Below, in pieces: positions 18,196 to 26,718 of a stretch of DNA of 64,000 nucleotides (position 1 is the first letter of the stretch; each line of letters opens with the position of its first letter). Source of the stretch: Eremococcus coleocola DSM 15696 (GTDB lineage Bacteria; Bacillota; Bacilli; Lactobacillales; Aerococcaceae); NCBI RefSeq assembly GCF_000428865.1, contig NZ_AUAT01000012.1:1-64000 (forward strand), read 5' to 3'. The position numbers and the translations under genes are program-made. The notes under the pieces are model-generated. The model had not been told where the DNA came from and did no database searches. It saw nothing but the letters and a program-made list of their open reading frames with translations.

Positions 18196-18461
18196 ATCCA
18201 ATCTTTCTGCTTGAATTATTGTTGGTAACTTTAACTCAAGACTTAATTGTACCAAAAAGAATAAGTCTCAGGCAATGTCCGTTTCTATTGTAACTAATTT
18301 TAAGCATAATAGGAAATATTATTAAAGATTTATAAAAAGGCTCTATTATTTCCTTTTTGTAAGTAGAACTGGGATTGTTTTATTGAGTTGGTTTTTTTCT
18401 AGACCTAAGGGCTAAGTGAGGGAAAACATCCAAACTATAAAACTAAGTATAGACAGCAAAA

Positions 18462-18485
18462 AAGGCTGAACCTCAGCTCAGCCTT
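18462..18485 (-). terminator. Terminator of the Apf-like gene
   Basis: AAGGCTGA (18462-18469) and TCAGCCTT (18478-18485) form an 8 bp stem, followed on the minus strand by TTTTTT. Confidence 0.75.
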
Positions 18486-18527
18486 ACCTTATATTAATAG
18501 TAAAAATTAAGTCAGCTTTACAACCGC

Positions 18528-19451
18528 TTAATACCAACCATTAGCCATCCAGAATTGTTGGGCTGCAACCCAAGAACCATAGCGGTTCATAACATATTCA
18601 TTGGCTACACGTTCTTGATTTTCAGGTGAGTAATCACCATTTAAGTAAGAAGCAGTTAATTGATAACGTCCAATATATTTTCCAGATGGATTGACTGCAT
18701 TATAGTCACCACGAGATTCTTTCATAGCAATCCATTCTTTAGCTGCTGTTTCAGCATCAGAACTTGTGGTATCGGCAACTGCCGGGGATTCTTCGACAAC
18801 TGGTGCTTCTTCTACCACTGGTGCTTCTTCGACAACTGGTGCTTCTTCTACCACTGGAGTTTCTTCGACAACTGGTGCTTCTTCTACCACTGGAGTTTCT
18901 TCGACAACTGGTGCTTCTTCCACAACCGGTTTTTCTTCAACTACTGGAGTTTCTTCAACTACTGGAGTTTCTTCGACAACTGGTGCTTCTTCTACCACTG
19001 CTGCTTCAGTTTCAGCAGCCACTTCAACTGGCGCCACCCATTCAGCTACTTCTTGGTTTAAAGCGCCGTCTTCAATAATTTCTAGACCTGTTTCAGTATT
19101 ATATTCTTTAACTTGACCATCTTCTTGTTCAATGGTTAAAGAATGTTGGCTTTGGTCAAAGGTTAGTAGGGTACCAGCTAAAATAAAATCAGGATTTTCA
19201 ATACCATTGATTGAAACTAGGGTTTCTAAGTCCATATCTAAAGCTTGAGCGATTGAAGACAAGGTATCGCCCCATTGAACTTCATACTCAACTTGGCCAT
19301 TCTCTAAAACGTTAGCCATGGATTGTTTAATTTCTTGTGCAGAACGACCGACCCATTCTTGGGCGTTTACAGTATTTACAGATTGTGCTACTAAATTAAA
19401 AGCAGCCGTGGATAATAAGGTCGTTGCCATAAATTTCATAGATTTTTTCAT
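18528..19451 (-). CDS. LysM-domain surface protein with Apf/transglycosylase-like C-terminus
   Basis: A 307-residue secreted wall protein. Signal peptide about 1-30, cut near VNA-QEW. One LysM domain at about 55-98 (VEYEVQWGDTLSSIAQALDMD). A low-complexity stretch of 12 PVVEE-A/T units at about 151-222. The C-terminal domain (about 232-307: MKESRGDYNAVNPSGKYIGRY, QQFWMANGWY) matches aggregation-promoting factors and related lysozyme-like muralytic domains, with the Glu of KESRG as likely catalytic acid. Single gene with a WalR-type box 150 bp upstream, fitting a role in wall turnover. Confidence 0.88.
   Translation of the reverse strand: MKKSMKFMATTLLSTAAFNLVAQSVNTVNAQEWVGRSAQEIKQSMANVLENGQVEYEVQWGDTLSSIAQALDMDLETLVSINGIENPDFILAGTLLTFDQSQHSLTIEQEDGQVKEYNTETGLEIIEDGALNQEVAEWVAPVEVAAETEAAVVEEAPVVEETPVVEETPVVEEKPVVEEAPVVEETPVVEEAPVVEETPVVEEAPVVEEAPVVEEAPVVEESPAVADTTSSDAETAAKEWIAMKESRGDYNAVNPSGKYIGRYQLTASYLNGDYSPENQERVANEYVMNRYGSWVAAQQFWMANGWY
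18786..19001 (-). repeat. 18 bp coding repeats (PVVEE-A/T units)
   Basis: Twelve near-identical 18 bp units inside the Apf-like gene encode the acidic Pro/Val/Glu spacer between the LysM and catalytic-like domains. Several units are identical at the DNA level, so copy number may vary between strains. The long open frames on the opposite strand are by-products of this repeat. Confidence 0.9.
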
Positions 19452-19601
19452 TGTTGAATTTCTCCTTTTGGGTTCAGCGAATCAACACTGAATTATTGAC
19501 TTTATAAGCATAACCCAGGTCAAATTAAAATGGAAGCTTTTCAAAGGCTTTGTAAATCAGCTTTAATCTGGTTTGACTTCCCGTTATCCTTTTGCATTCT
19601 T

Positions 19602-19618
19602 TGTAACTCTTTTGTAAC
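19602..19618. promoter_or_regulatory. WalR (YycF) box
   Basis: TGTAACTCTTTTGTAAC is a perfect TGTAAC-N5-TGTAAC direct repeat, the known WalR recognition pattern. It lies 151 bp upstream of the Apf-like wall protein, the kind of gene the WalRK system controls. The remaining 19452-19654 region shows no other clear signal. Confidence 0.7.
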
Positions 19619-19654
19619 ATTAACCCCCTTTTTACTAGCTTAAAGCCACAAAAA

Positions 19655-19693
19655 AACATCAACTTTACTTATGATTCAAGTAAAATTGATGTT
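19655..19693 (-). terminator. Terminator of pepF
   Basis: AACATCAACTTTACTT (19655-19670) and its near-complement at 19678-19693 form a 16 bp stem with one mismatch, followed on the minus strand by TTTTTTTG. Confidence 0.8.
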
Positions 19694-19727
19694 TATTTTG
19701 CTTTATTGTTTAAATCAATCGGTGTTT

Positions 19728-21521
19728 TTAAGCTTCTAATTGGTCCAACAAACCATCAACAAATTTAATCGTAGCTTGTAGAGTTGCCTTATCCTTCATA
19801 TCAACCCCAGCCTTGGCTGCCAATTCAATTGGCCCTAAAGTACCACCGGCTTTTAAAACTTCTAACCAAGCGGTCACAGCGGTTTGATCACCGGCTGCAA
19901 TTTTTTGACCGATTTGAGTTCCAATAGTTAAGCCAGCTGAATAAGTATAGGAATACAAGCCCATAAAGTAATGGGGTTGCCGCATCCAGGTTAATTCAGC
20001 CCCTGGGTTTACTTCTAAAGCGTCTCCCCAGAAGTTTTCTAAACTTTCACGGTAAAATTGATTCAATTTTCCTGCATTTAGAACTTGACCTGCATCCACA
20101 GCGGTATAAACCTTACGTTGAAAATCAGCTTCTAATAAGTGGGTCACCATATTATGGAAATAAGTTCGGGCAATAAATTCTCCGACCAAATCACGTTTAG
20201 CACTTTCATCAATCGGTTGATTCAAGAGGTAAGAACAGGTAATGACCTCGTTAGCCGTCGAAGGTGCTTCAACAAAATACATACTTGGCTCCGGTGTAAT
20301 AGCCAAATTATTTTGATTCAAAAGCGTAAAGTGGCCTGCATGACCTAATTCATGAGCTAAAACCAAGACTTCACTTAAGGAAGCGGTCCAATTTAAGAGA
20401 ATATAAGATGGGCCACCATAAACTGTTGAACAGAAACCACCTGTTGACTTAGTCTGATTCATCGGATAGTCAATCCAACGTTGGTCAAAAGCACGACCCA
20501 CAATGTCTAAATAGTCTTGACCGAGAGGGGCTAGTGCCGCTTCAATAATCTTGCGACTCTCAGCATAATCAATCGTTGCGACGGGACCCTTAGCAAAAGG
20601 AATCTTGATATCAGCTAAGGAAATATCTTCCAAGTCATGTTGGGCCTTTAATAATTTAGCATAACGACGCATAACCGGAGCAAAGTCTTGGGTATAAGTA
20701 TCAATGATTTGATCATAATCTTGCCGAGATACTTCTTGATCATACAGCAAATAGTCAAAAACAGAGTCAAATCCACGTAAGCTCGCCAGTTTCTTTTCGG
20801 TTTCAACTTGTTGGATATAATTCCGCGCAGCGGTATGTTGGTAATGGGCTAAGCCTTCATGGAAGGATTTCCAAGCAGCTCGTCGCACATCTTTATCAGG
20901 ATGAGGTTCATAATCCTGTTCAAAGGCTGAAAAAGCATTATGGTAGGTTTGACCCTTGGCTTCAAAATCTGCGAAAAACATATCTTGAAACTTCATAGTG
21001 TTATACAATTCATAATTACTTTGAATCGAATTAGCTAAACCAGATAAGGCTTCTTCCAAATCAGGGGCTAACATATGGGCTTTTTCACGTTTAATTTGAG
21101 CCAGTACAGGTTGGTAGTCTGCCCCGCCTTCGATTTCAGCTACCGCATCCAAGTCAGCATCGGATAGTTGGGCTAATTCAGAGCTGAAGAAAGATAAGTC
21201 TTTGGCTAATTTTTCGTAGAGGATATTAAATTTACCGATGTTTTCTTCAGCAGTTTGATCTAATTTATCGACTTCATAAGCCATGCTGGCATAGTGCATG
21301 GCCCAAGAAAGTTTAATTCGAACCTGATTGTAGGCAGCTAAGGCGGATAAAATCACTTGTGGGTTTTGTAACTGCCCCTTGTATTTTTGTTTAAAATCTG
21401 AAACAGCCGCTTTTAATACTTGCACGCCAGCTTCATAGGCAGCTTGGTCTTTAAATAAGAGGGATAGGTCCCAGGTGTATTGGGGATCTAATTCATTTCT
21501 TAAGGGTATTTTTCCTGACAT
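19728..21521 (-). CDS. pepF: Oligoendopeptidase F (M3 family)
   Basis: A 597-residue zinc peptidase of family M3B that degrades medium-sized peptides in the cytosol. The active site HELGHAGHF (HExxH) is present, with the third ligand region EAPSTANEV downstream; the terminal PHYFMGLYSYTYSAGL is typical. Length is normal. Start at ATG 21521 with an AAGGAG site. It follows the aminotransferase gene by 10 bp, so peptide breakdown and amino-acid transamination may be coexpressed. Confidence 0.93.
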   Translation of the reverse strand: MSGKIPLRNELDPQYTWDLSLLFKDQAAYEAGVQVLKAAVSDFKQKYKGQLQNPQVILSALAAYNQVRIKLSWAMHYASMAYEVDKLDQTAEENIGKFNILYEKLAKDLSFFSSELAQLSDADLDAVAEIEGGADYQPVLAQIKREKAHMLAPDLEEALSGLANSIQSNYELYNTMKFQDMFFADFEAKGQTYHNAFSAFEQDYEPHPDKDVRRAAWKSFHEGLAHYQHTAARNYIQQVETEKKLASLRGFDSVFDYLLYDQEVSRQDYDQIIDTYTQDFAPVMRRYAKLLKAQHDLEDISLADIKIPFAKGPVATIDYAESRKIIEAALAPLGQDYLDIVGRAFDQRWIDYPMNQTKSTGGFCSTVYGGPSYILLNWTASLSEVLVLAHELGHAGHFTLLNQNNLAITPEPSMYFVEAPSTANEVITCSYLLNQPIDESAKRDLVGEFIARTYFHNMVTHLLEADFQRKVYTAVDAGQVLNAGKLNQFYRESLENFWGDALEVNPGAELTWMRQPHYFMGLYSYTYSAGLTIGTQIGQKIAAGDQTAVTAWLEVLKAGGTLGPIELAAKAGVDMKDKATLQATIKFVDGLLDQLEA

Positions 21522-21531
21522 AATATCTCCT

Positions 21532-22704
21532 TTAGTGGTTTGCTTTAAGATTGGTAATATATTTTTCGAGACGACTAATTGCTAAACGTAATTCTTTGAT
21601 GGAATAGGCGTAGGAAATTCGGATGAATCCTTCACCTGACGGACCAAAAGCAGTCCCAGGCACCACAGCGACTTTCTCAACTTCTAATAAGCCCCAAGCA
21701 AAGTCTTCCGAAGATAAACCAAATTGACTAATATTAGGGAAAATATAAAAAGCCCCTTGCGGTTCAAAACAAGGAATCCCTAAACGGTCCATTTGTTGGA
21801 GTAAAAACTTACGCCGTTGATCATAGGAGTGACGCATTTCTTCGATATCTTCATCTCCATGCTTAATGGCTTCAATCCCAGCATATTGACTCATGGTTGG
21901 CGCAGCCATAATCGCAAATTGATGAATCTTAGTCATTTGAATTAATAGATCTTCCGGGGCAGCGCAATAGCCTAACCGCCACCCAGTCATGGAATAAGCC
22001 TTTGAAAAACCAGAAATATAAACCGTCCGATCATACATTTCTGGAAAGGAAATGATGGAAGTGTGGCTTTGATCACCATAAGTTAAATCAGCATAAATTT
22101 CGTCAGTAATCACCATGAGGTCGTGTTTAACAATCACTGGTATGATAGCTTCTAGATCCTGCCGGGTCATAATGGCTCCGGTTGGATTATTCGGGAAAGA
22201 CAAGACTAAGATTTTAGTCTTAGGTGTAATCACCGCTTCAAGATCTTCTGGCACCATCTTAAAGTTATTTTTTTCCTTTAAAGGTAGCATGACTGGAACA
22301 CCATCGGCTAATTGCACACAAGGAAGGTAGGAAACATAAGAAGGATCAGGGATAATCACTTCATCCCCGGCATTTAGGGTTGCACGTAAGGCTAGGTCGA
22401 TTGCTTCAGACCCACCTACAGTCACTAGTACTTCATGTTGTGGATCATACTTTGCGCCATAAAAACGTTCAATTCGTTCTGCGATGGCTTCCCGTAATTT
22501 TAATAGACCCGCATTGGACGTGTAGAAGGTATAACCATTGTTTAAGGTGTCGACCCCAACTTCACGAATGTGCCAAGGCGTTTCAAAATCTGGTTCTCCA
22601 ACCCCTAAGGAAATTACATTTTCCATTTGGTTAGCAATATCGAAGAATTTACGAATTCCAGAGGGTTGAATGGCTTGAATTTTTTGGTTTAAAAATCGTT
22701 TCAT
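21532..22704 (-). CDS. PLP-dependent class I aminotransferase (aromatic/alanine type)
   Basis: A 390-residue fold-type I aminotransferase of the AraT/PatA/AlaT group. The PLP lysine lies in SGFSKAYSMTGWRLGY; other landmarks are NNPTGAIM, DEIYADLTYG and the C-terminal GEGFIRISYAYS. The start overlaps the stop of the Lrp gene, so the regulator and enzyme are cotranscribed. Amino-acid specificity cannot be read from the sequence. Confidence 0.88.
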   Translation of the reverse strand: MKRFLNQKIQAIQPSGIRKFFDIANQMENVISLGVGEPDFETPWHIREVGVDTLNNGYTFYTSNAGLLKLREAIAERIERFYGAKYDPQHEVLVTVGGSEAIDLALRATLNAGDEVIIPDPSYVSYLPCVQLADGVPVMLPLKEKNNFKMVPEDLEAVITPKTKILVLSFPNNPTGAIMTRQDLEAIIPVIVKHDLMVITDEIYADLTYGDQSHTSIISFPEMYDRTVYISGFSKAYSMTGWRLGYCAAPEDLLIQMTKIHQFAIMAAPTMSQYAGIEAIKHGDEDIEEMRHSYDQRRKFLLQQMDRLGIPCFEPQGAFYIFPNISQFGLSSEDFAWGLLEVEKVAVVPGTAFGPSGEGFIRISYAYSIKELRLAISRLEKYITNLKANH

Positions 22705-23192
22705 TATTCTTGAACCGCCATTCTCTTATCTTTGCCCTTTTCTACAAAGAAAGTACCATGATCTTTATATTTCTTTAAGATAACGTGAGTCGTGGTAGAC
22801 TGAACTTCCTCAATAATAGAAAGTTTATTGGAAACAAAACGGGCAATTTCTTTCATAGGAGCCTTTTTCAACTCCACATTGAAATCATATCCCCCTGACA
22901 TTAAATATAGGGCTTGAACTTCTTCAAATTGATAAATTTTGGCTGCGATTGAGTCAAACCCCTTCCCCCTTTGAGGGTTAACCTTTACTTCAATAATGGC
23001 TTCAACATGATCGTCATCCGTCTTATCCCAGTTTACCAAGGTGTGATAACCGACAATAATATTTTCCTCTTCAAGTGCAGCAATTTCCGCTTCAACCGCT
23101 GCTTGATCCATGTCTAGCATCCGACTGAGTTCCGCGATGCTTAACCGACTATCCGTTTCAATTAACTTTAGTAATTCTTCACGATTTTCCAT
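22704..23192 (-). CDS. Lrp/AsnC family regulator
   Basis: A 162-residue regulator: N-terminal winged HTH (ENREELLKLIETDSRLSIAELSRML) and C-terminal RAM domain (about 70-150) that binds an amino acid and drives oligomerisation. I start it at ATG 23192, which has AAGGAT 10 nt upstream, rather than GTG 23201, which almost abuts that site. It overlaps the aminotransferase start and probably controls that operon. Confidence 0.86.
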   Translation of the reverse strand: MENREELLKLIETDSRLSIAELSRMLDMDQAAVEAEIAALEEENIIVGYHTLVNWDKTDDDHVEAIIEVKVNPQRGKGFDSIAAKIYQFEEVQALYLMSGGYDFNVELKKAPMKEIARFVSNKLSIIEEVQSTTTHVILKKYKDHGTFFVEKGKDKRMAVQE

Positions 23193-23353
23193 CAAGATCA
23201 CATCCTTAATTTAATCTGTTTTTAATAGTATAGCAGAAATTTCTAAGGATTCTAGGGGATGTTTTAATTTTATTTGAATTTGTCCAAACAAATTATAGAT
23301 AAGTTATTTTATGAGAAGAAAAATATAGGTTCTAAGGTAGTAAAAAACAGAAG

Positions 23354-23455
23354 AACTAAGAATTGTGCATTGAGACCTCTCAATGCATAGGAAAACTAAA
23401 AAATGTGCATTGTATCCTGCAAATGCACAGGAAACTAAGTATTGGACATGTAAGA
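23354..23455. repeat. Tandem about 40 bp repeat with hairpin potential, 2.5 units
   Basis: Units begin at 23354, 23395 and 23434 with ACTAAG/ACTAAA. The first two contain TGTGCATTG and a matching CAATGCA or AAATGCACA, so each can fold into a hairpin. They lie in the 430 bp gap between the Lrp gene and the terminator of the gene at 23643. No gene was seen in the rest of that gap. Confidence 0.6.
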
Positions 23456-23595
23456 GTAATTTTTTCATATTTAAACATACATAAGTTTGATATAACTACC
23501 AAAGATCCTGACTGAAGCGGCTGTAGAGAAGTGACCGATTGAGCCATCTTCAAAAACATAAAACCCTTTAAAACGATGGTTGGTCCAAAACAAAA

Positions 23596-23622
23596 AGAAC
23601 TAGGCATTAGCCCAGTCCCTCT
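23596..23622 (-). terminator. Terminator of the beta-lactamase-like gene
   Basis: On the minus strand AGAGGGACTGGGC pairs with GCCTAGTTCT (with G-U pairs), followed by TTTTTG. It belongs to the GGGACTGGGC terminator family seen several times in this window. Confidence 0.65.
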
Positions 23623-23642
23623 TGTTAAAACTACTTGTTAAA

Positions 23643-25445
23643 TTATTCTGTTTCCTCATCAAAAATCGTGGCTTCATTATCCTCAAGGCTATCAGTAACT
23701 TCTTCCGCGCTTGGTTCTTCACCAACATACTCTGAGTTCGACTCATCTTCTACAGTAATCCATAATTGAGACCGTAATTCATTAAAGATATCATGAACCC
23801 TTAAGGAAATCTCACCTATTTGTTGGGCCACATAATCCCGATTAGCGGGCTCAGCCGTATAGATGGCAAGAGAATATGAACCATAAGGAGTTACAAAAGT
23901 CGCCACATCATTCTGTTCCGTACTACCTAAGCCTGACTTATTCCAAGACTGGGTATCGCCCCCAATTAAGGTTCTTAAGAAAGTGTGGGAATTCAAATAA
24001 AATTTCTCAATTAATTGTTCATCCCAGGGTTCACCATTGACCCGGTTATTATAAAGCAAGGCAAAATACTTAGCGGCATCACTTGGTGTGGTTGCAAAAT
24101 AGGTATTTTCGCCCCCATAATATTTACCGTAGAGACTGGTTCCGACTAGGCCAAGATTTTGCATATGCGGATTAATAGTATCCCCGCCACCAACCGTATC
24201 AATAAGTAAATTAGCTGCGGTATTATCTGAGTAAATTCCAACTAGATCGACTAATTCATCTACCGCAAAGGTTGACCCAGCTGGATAAGATTGAATGATA
24301 CCCGCCCCTGGCACCTTATCTTCATCGTATAAAGTCACATAAGACTCATAGGGATCGAGAATACCTTTCTTATATTGGTGGTATAATTCACCTAAAACGT
24401 AGATTTTTTGTGTTGAAGCTGGGAAGAAACTTTGGTCTTGGACCGAAATCTGACTCATGGTTTCATTATTAATAAAAGAAACCCCAATCCGAGCATCCAC
24501 ATATTGCAGTTCATCCATTACAGCATATTCAATCTCATCCAACAATTCCCGTTCACTGTAATAAGTTGGAACATAGTCAGTTCGGGTCGTATCTTTGGCA
24601 ATCCAACCTAATTCATCATAACCAATATAAACATGGAGCCAGGTTCCCCTATAAGTCTGAACTTCTTCAACCACTTCCATAGGAATATCATAAAAGTTTT
24701 CGGTCGTGGCTAAAATATAAGAATTTTGTGCTCCCGGAGGGGCTGAAAGAATAAATTGTTGGGTGTTCTTATACAAAATTTGGTCTGAAACTCGTTTTGA
24801 GTCCATTAAATAAGCATTAGCGCCTGGAGCCTTCACAAAAAAGTAATTACGGCGAATCAAAGGCGTAAGATCTGCCATAATTTTACGTTCCTGCATTAAG
24901 CGTTGACTGTCTACTGAAGAAAGCCGATAGGCTTCTTGGACGCCTTCTTTATAGTAATGCCACCCATCAAAGTCTGTGTTATAAAAACCGGTAAAGGGTT
25001 TTCCTCCTTGGTAAAGAAGCATCTGATCCTTGACTTGGTAATAGGCAAAATCATTTAGCGACATCCGTTCAACCAGACGTTCCCGGTTCAACAGGGACTT
25101 AGGCGAATCTAAGGCTACCTGGGGGGAAAAATAAAACCAAGGTAAGGGATCCGGTAAATTCTTGCGGGTTTGTGAATCATCTTCTGCTGCTACCTTATCC
25201 ATTAGGGGTTCTTGTGAGCGATTGGCAATCCCCACATTCGTTTTCTCTTCACGCACACTGGCGACTAGTTTACCATCATTGGACATTAAATTTATCTGAC
25301 CCAAAGGGGCTGGATCTTTGACTGGGCTCTTACTGCCACTTAAGGATGAGTGACCAATAAAATATAACGTGATTATAAACAGTAATAATAAGCCGCCTGC
25401 CAGTCCGAGCCGCCATGCATTCGCTTTAAACCATTCCTTGTTCAA
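23643..25445 (-). CDS. Membrane-anchored class A beta-lactamase-fold serine hydrolase
   Basis: A 600-residue protein with one N-terminal membrane segment (about 13-31) and an outside body. Residues about 100-300 look like repeated SH3/GW-type wall-binding modules. From about 310 a penicillin-recognising fold carries the three motifs S344-T-Q-K, S406-D-N and K503-S-G. The C-terminus is acidic. This plan fits a low-molecular-weight PBP-like or unclassified wall enzyme rather than a secreted beta-lactamase. It follows the trigger-factor-like gene by 23 bp; both may be exported-protein or envelope factors. Activity on beta-lactams cannot be judged. Confidence 0.8.
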   Translation of the reverse strand: MNKEWFKANAWRLGLAGGLLLLFIITLYFIGHSSLSGSKSPVKDPAPLGQINLMSNDGKLVASVREEKTNVGIANRSQEPLMDKVAAEDDSQTRKNLPDPLPWFYFSPQVALDSPKSLLNRERLVERMSLNDFAYYQVKDQMLLYQGGKPFTGFYNTDFDGWHYYKEGVQEAYRLSSVDSQRLMQERKIMADLTPLIRRNYFFVKAPGANAYLMDSKRVSDQILYKNTQQFILSAPPGAQNSYILATTENFYDIPMEVVEEVQTYRGTWLHVYIGYDELGWIAKDTTRTDYVPTYYSERELLDEIEYAVMDELQYVDARIGVSFINNETMSQISVQDQSFFPASTQKIYVLGELYHQYKKGILDPYESYVTLYDEDKVPGAGIIQSYPAGSTFAVDELVDLVGIYSDNTAANLLIDTVGGGDTINPHMQNLGLVGTSLYGKYYGGENTYFATTPSDAAKYFALLYNNRVNGEPWDEQLIEKFYLNSHTFLRTLIGGDTQSWNKSGLGSTEQNDVATFVTPYGSYSLAIYTAEPANRDYVAQQIGEISLRVHDIFNELRSQLWITVEDESNSEYVGEEPSAEEVTDSLEDNEATIFDEETE

Positions 25446-25468
25446 ATTTCTTCTCCTTCACACAGGAC

Positions 25469-26209
25469 CTATAATAATTGCCCTAAATTAGCTTGCGGAT
25501 TAATTACGAACTTAATTTTTTCCATGTAATAATCTGCCATAGCTTGACCTAAATGCATTTCAGGATACATTTGACAGAATTCTTCAAATGAAAGATTCTG
25601 ACGCAAATCAATCTCATCCGCTCCACTAGCTAAAACTTGTTGATTGATAAAGGCATCATAGTCATCATGATTGAGGACTTTCTCAGAATTAACAAATAAG
25701 TCTTGGGCAATTAATTTAAAAATAAAGTCTTCTTTGGCTCTTTCTTTAAATTGGTCCATGACAGATCCCTTCATGCCCATTACCTTTTGGCCATATTCTT
25801 CGATACTCAACTTAGCCTTTGTTGCATAAGCCTTAACTTGACCCAAGTAGTCTTCGGTATAAGCAGTTAACTCTTGATCATTTAAAACAGTATTTGTATT
25901 ATTTGCATAAAAATTCAAGATAAAAGGCAGAATACAGTCATAGTATCTTTTTTGGAGGGCACGGTCTTGGAAGACTTGACTGCCCATTTTTTTCAAATCA
26001 GCTAGACTATTGGCAGGAATATCTAAAACGGCAATATGATGGTCTTCTAACTTTTCAATGACTTGACCAGTTTGTTTTTGGTAGTCTAACTTAGCAAAAT
26101 CAATGAGGGGTTGAGCGACCGCTTGCCATGAGGGAATTTCAATTTGTAAGTCACTTGTTGGTACAGGGATTTGCTTAAAATCAACAATATTGCTGACAGA
26201 ACTTTTCAT
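25469..26209 (-). CDS. Trigger factor C-terminal-domain-like protein
   Basis: A 246-residue cytosolic protein whose middle (YGQKVMGMKGSVMDQFKERAKEDFIFKLIAQDLF) resembles the helical C-terminal chaperone domain of trigger factor. It lacks the ribosome-docking tail and the FKBP-type PPIase domain, so it is not the housekeeping Tig. I start it at ATG 26209, which has AAGGAG upstream; the longer frame to 26344 has no ribosome site. A chaperone-like role is inference. It is probably cotranscribed with the membrane serine hydrolase. Confidence 0.65.
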   Translation of the reverse strand: MKSSVSNIVDFKQIPVPTSDLQIEIPSWQAVAQPLIDFAKLDYQKQTGQVIEKLEDHHIAVLDIPANSLADLKKMGSQVFQDRALQKRYYDCILPFILNFYANNTNTVLNDQELTAYTEDYLGQVKAYATKAKLSIEEYGQKVMGMKGSVMDQFKERAKEDFIFKLIAQDLFVNSEKVLNHDDYDAFINQQVLASGADEIDLRQNLSFEEFCQMYPEMHLGQAMADYYMEKIKFVINPQANLGQLL

Positions 26210-26433
26210 GGATAAACTCCTTCTTATTAAAATTTGCATAAATATTGTATGATATTTACCTTTAAGATACAAGATGGGCTTATTTTTAAAAATAAATGTA
26301 TTTATTAAAACATTCCTCATAGTAAGCCGATCCATTCTCAGCAAACTGATACTGACTTCTTACTAAGGTTTAAAGACCCCTGTGACTTAGTGCGTTACAC
26401 TACTTAAGTAATAAAAATTAAGGAGGTTGCTGT

Positions 26434-26580
26434 ATGTCTACTTTACATATTTTTAAACAAAGTTTCTGGGGTAAATTACAAAGTAAAGCTTCTATGATCG
26501 AAAACTGGCATGGACTCTATCCAAGAGACAATCGTTTTACTTATACAGATGCTACTTTAATTTTACCAAAAAAACGTTAA
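26434..26580 (+). CDS. Small protein of 48 residues, unknown
   Basis: ATG 26434 is preceded by AAGGAGG at good distance and the frame ends with TAA at 26580, followed 20 bp later by a strong terminator. The protein (MSTLHIFKQSFWGKLQS... LILPKKR) is basic, has two Trp, no membrane segment and no family I recognise. The gene stands alone on the plus strand between two minus-strand units. Ribosome site plus dedicated terminator make it a likely real gene. Confidence 0.7.
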   Translation: MSTLHIFKQSFWGKLQSKASMIENWHGLYPRDNRFTYTDATLILPKKR

Positions 26581-26600
26581 TCATTTATTAGCAAAAATCA

Positions 26601-26637
26601 GAGGAGCTGGGATGTAAATCCGGCTCCTCCTTTTTTT
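26601..26637 (+). terminator. Terminator of the 48-residue gene
   Basis: GAGGAGC-T-GGGAT pairs with ATCC-G-GCTCCTC around a GTAA loop (26601-26629), followed by seven T. Confidence 0.88.
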
Positions 26638-26651
26638 GTTTACTATAAGAT

Positions 26652-26697
26652 AAAGCTGCCCGCAAAAGGAATATTCCTAATGAGGGCAGCTTTTTTT
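26652..26697. terminator. Second terminator, between the 48-residue gene and nox
   Basis: AAAGCTGCCC (26652-26661) pairs with GGGCAGCTTT (26684-26693), with a T run after it on the plus strand. An inner GGAATATTCC can also pair. It probably serves both converging transcripts. Confidence 0.75.
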
Positions 26698-26718
26698 AAG
26701 ATAGCTAAGCTATCTTGC

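Noticed and set aside
18786-19001. Regular repeats resembling a CRISPR array
   Set aside because: The units are contiguous without spacers and code for a protein linker.
18660-19116. Three long open frames on the plus strand opposite the Apf-like gene, with Ser/Thr/Gly or Phe/Trp repeats
   Set aside because: They are mirror images of the 18 bp coding repeats; no ribosome sites, and the minus-strand gene has clear domains and a signal peptide.
23354-23455. CRISPR-like repeats
   Set aside because: Units are adjacent, imperfect, only 2.5 in number, and no cas genes are nearby.
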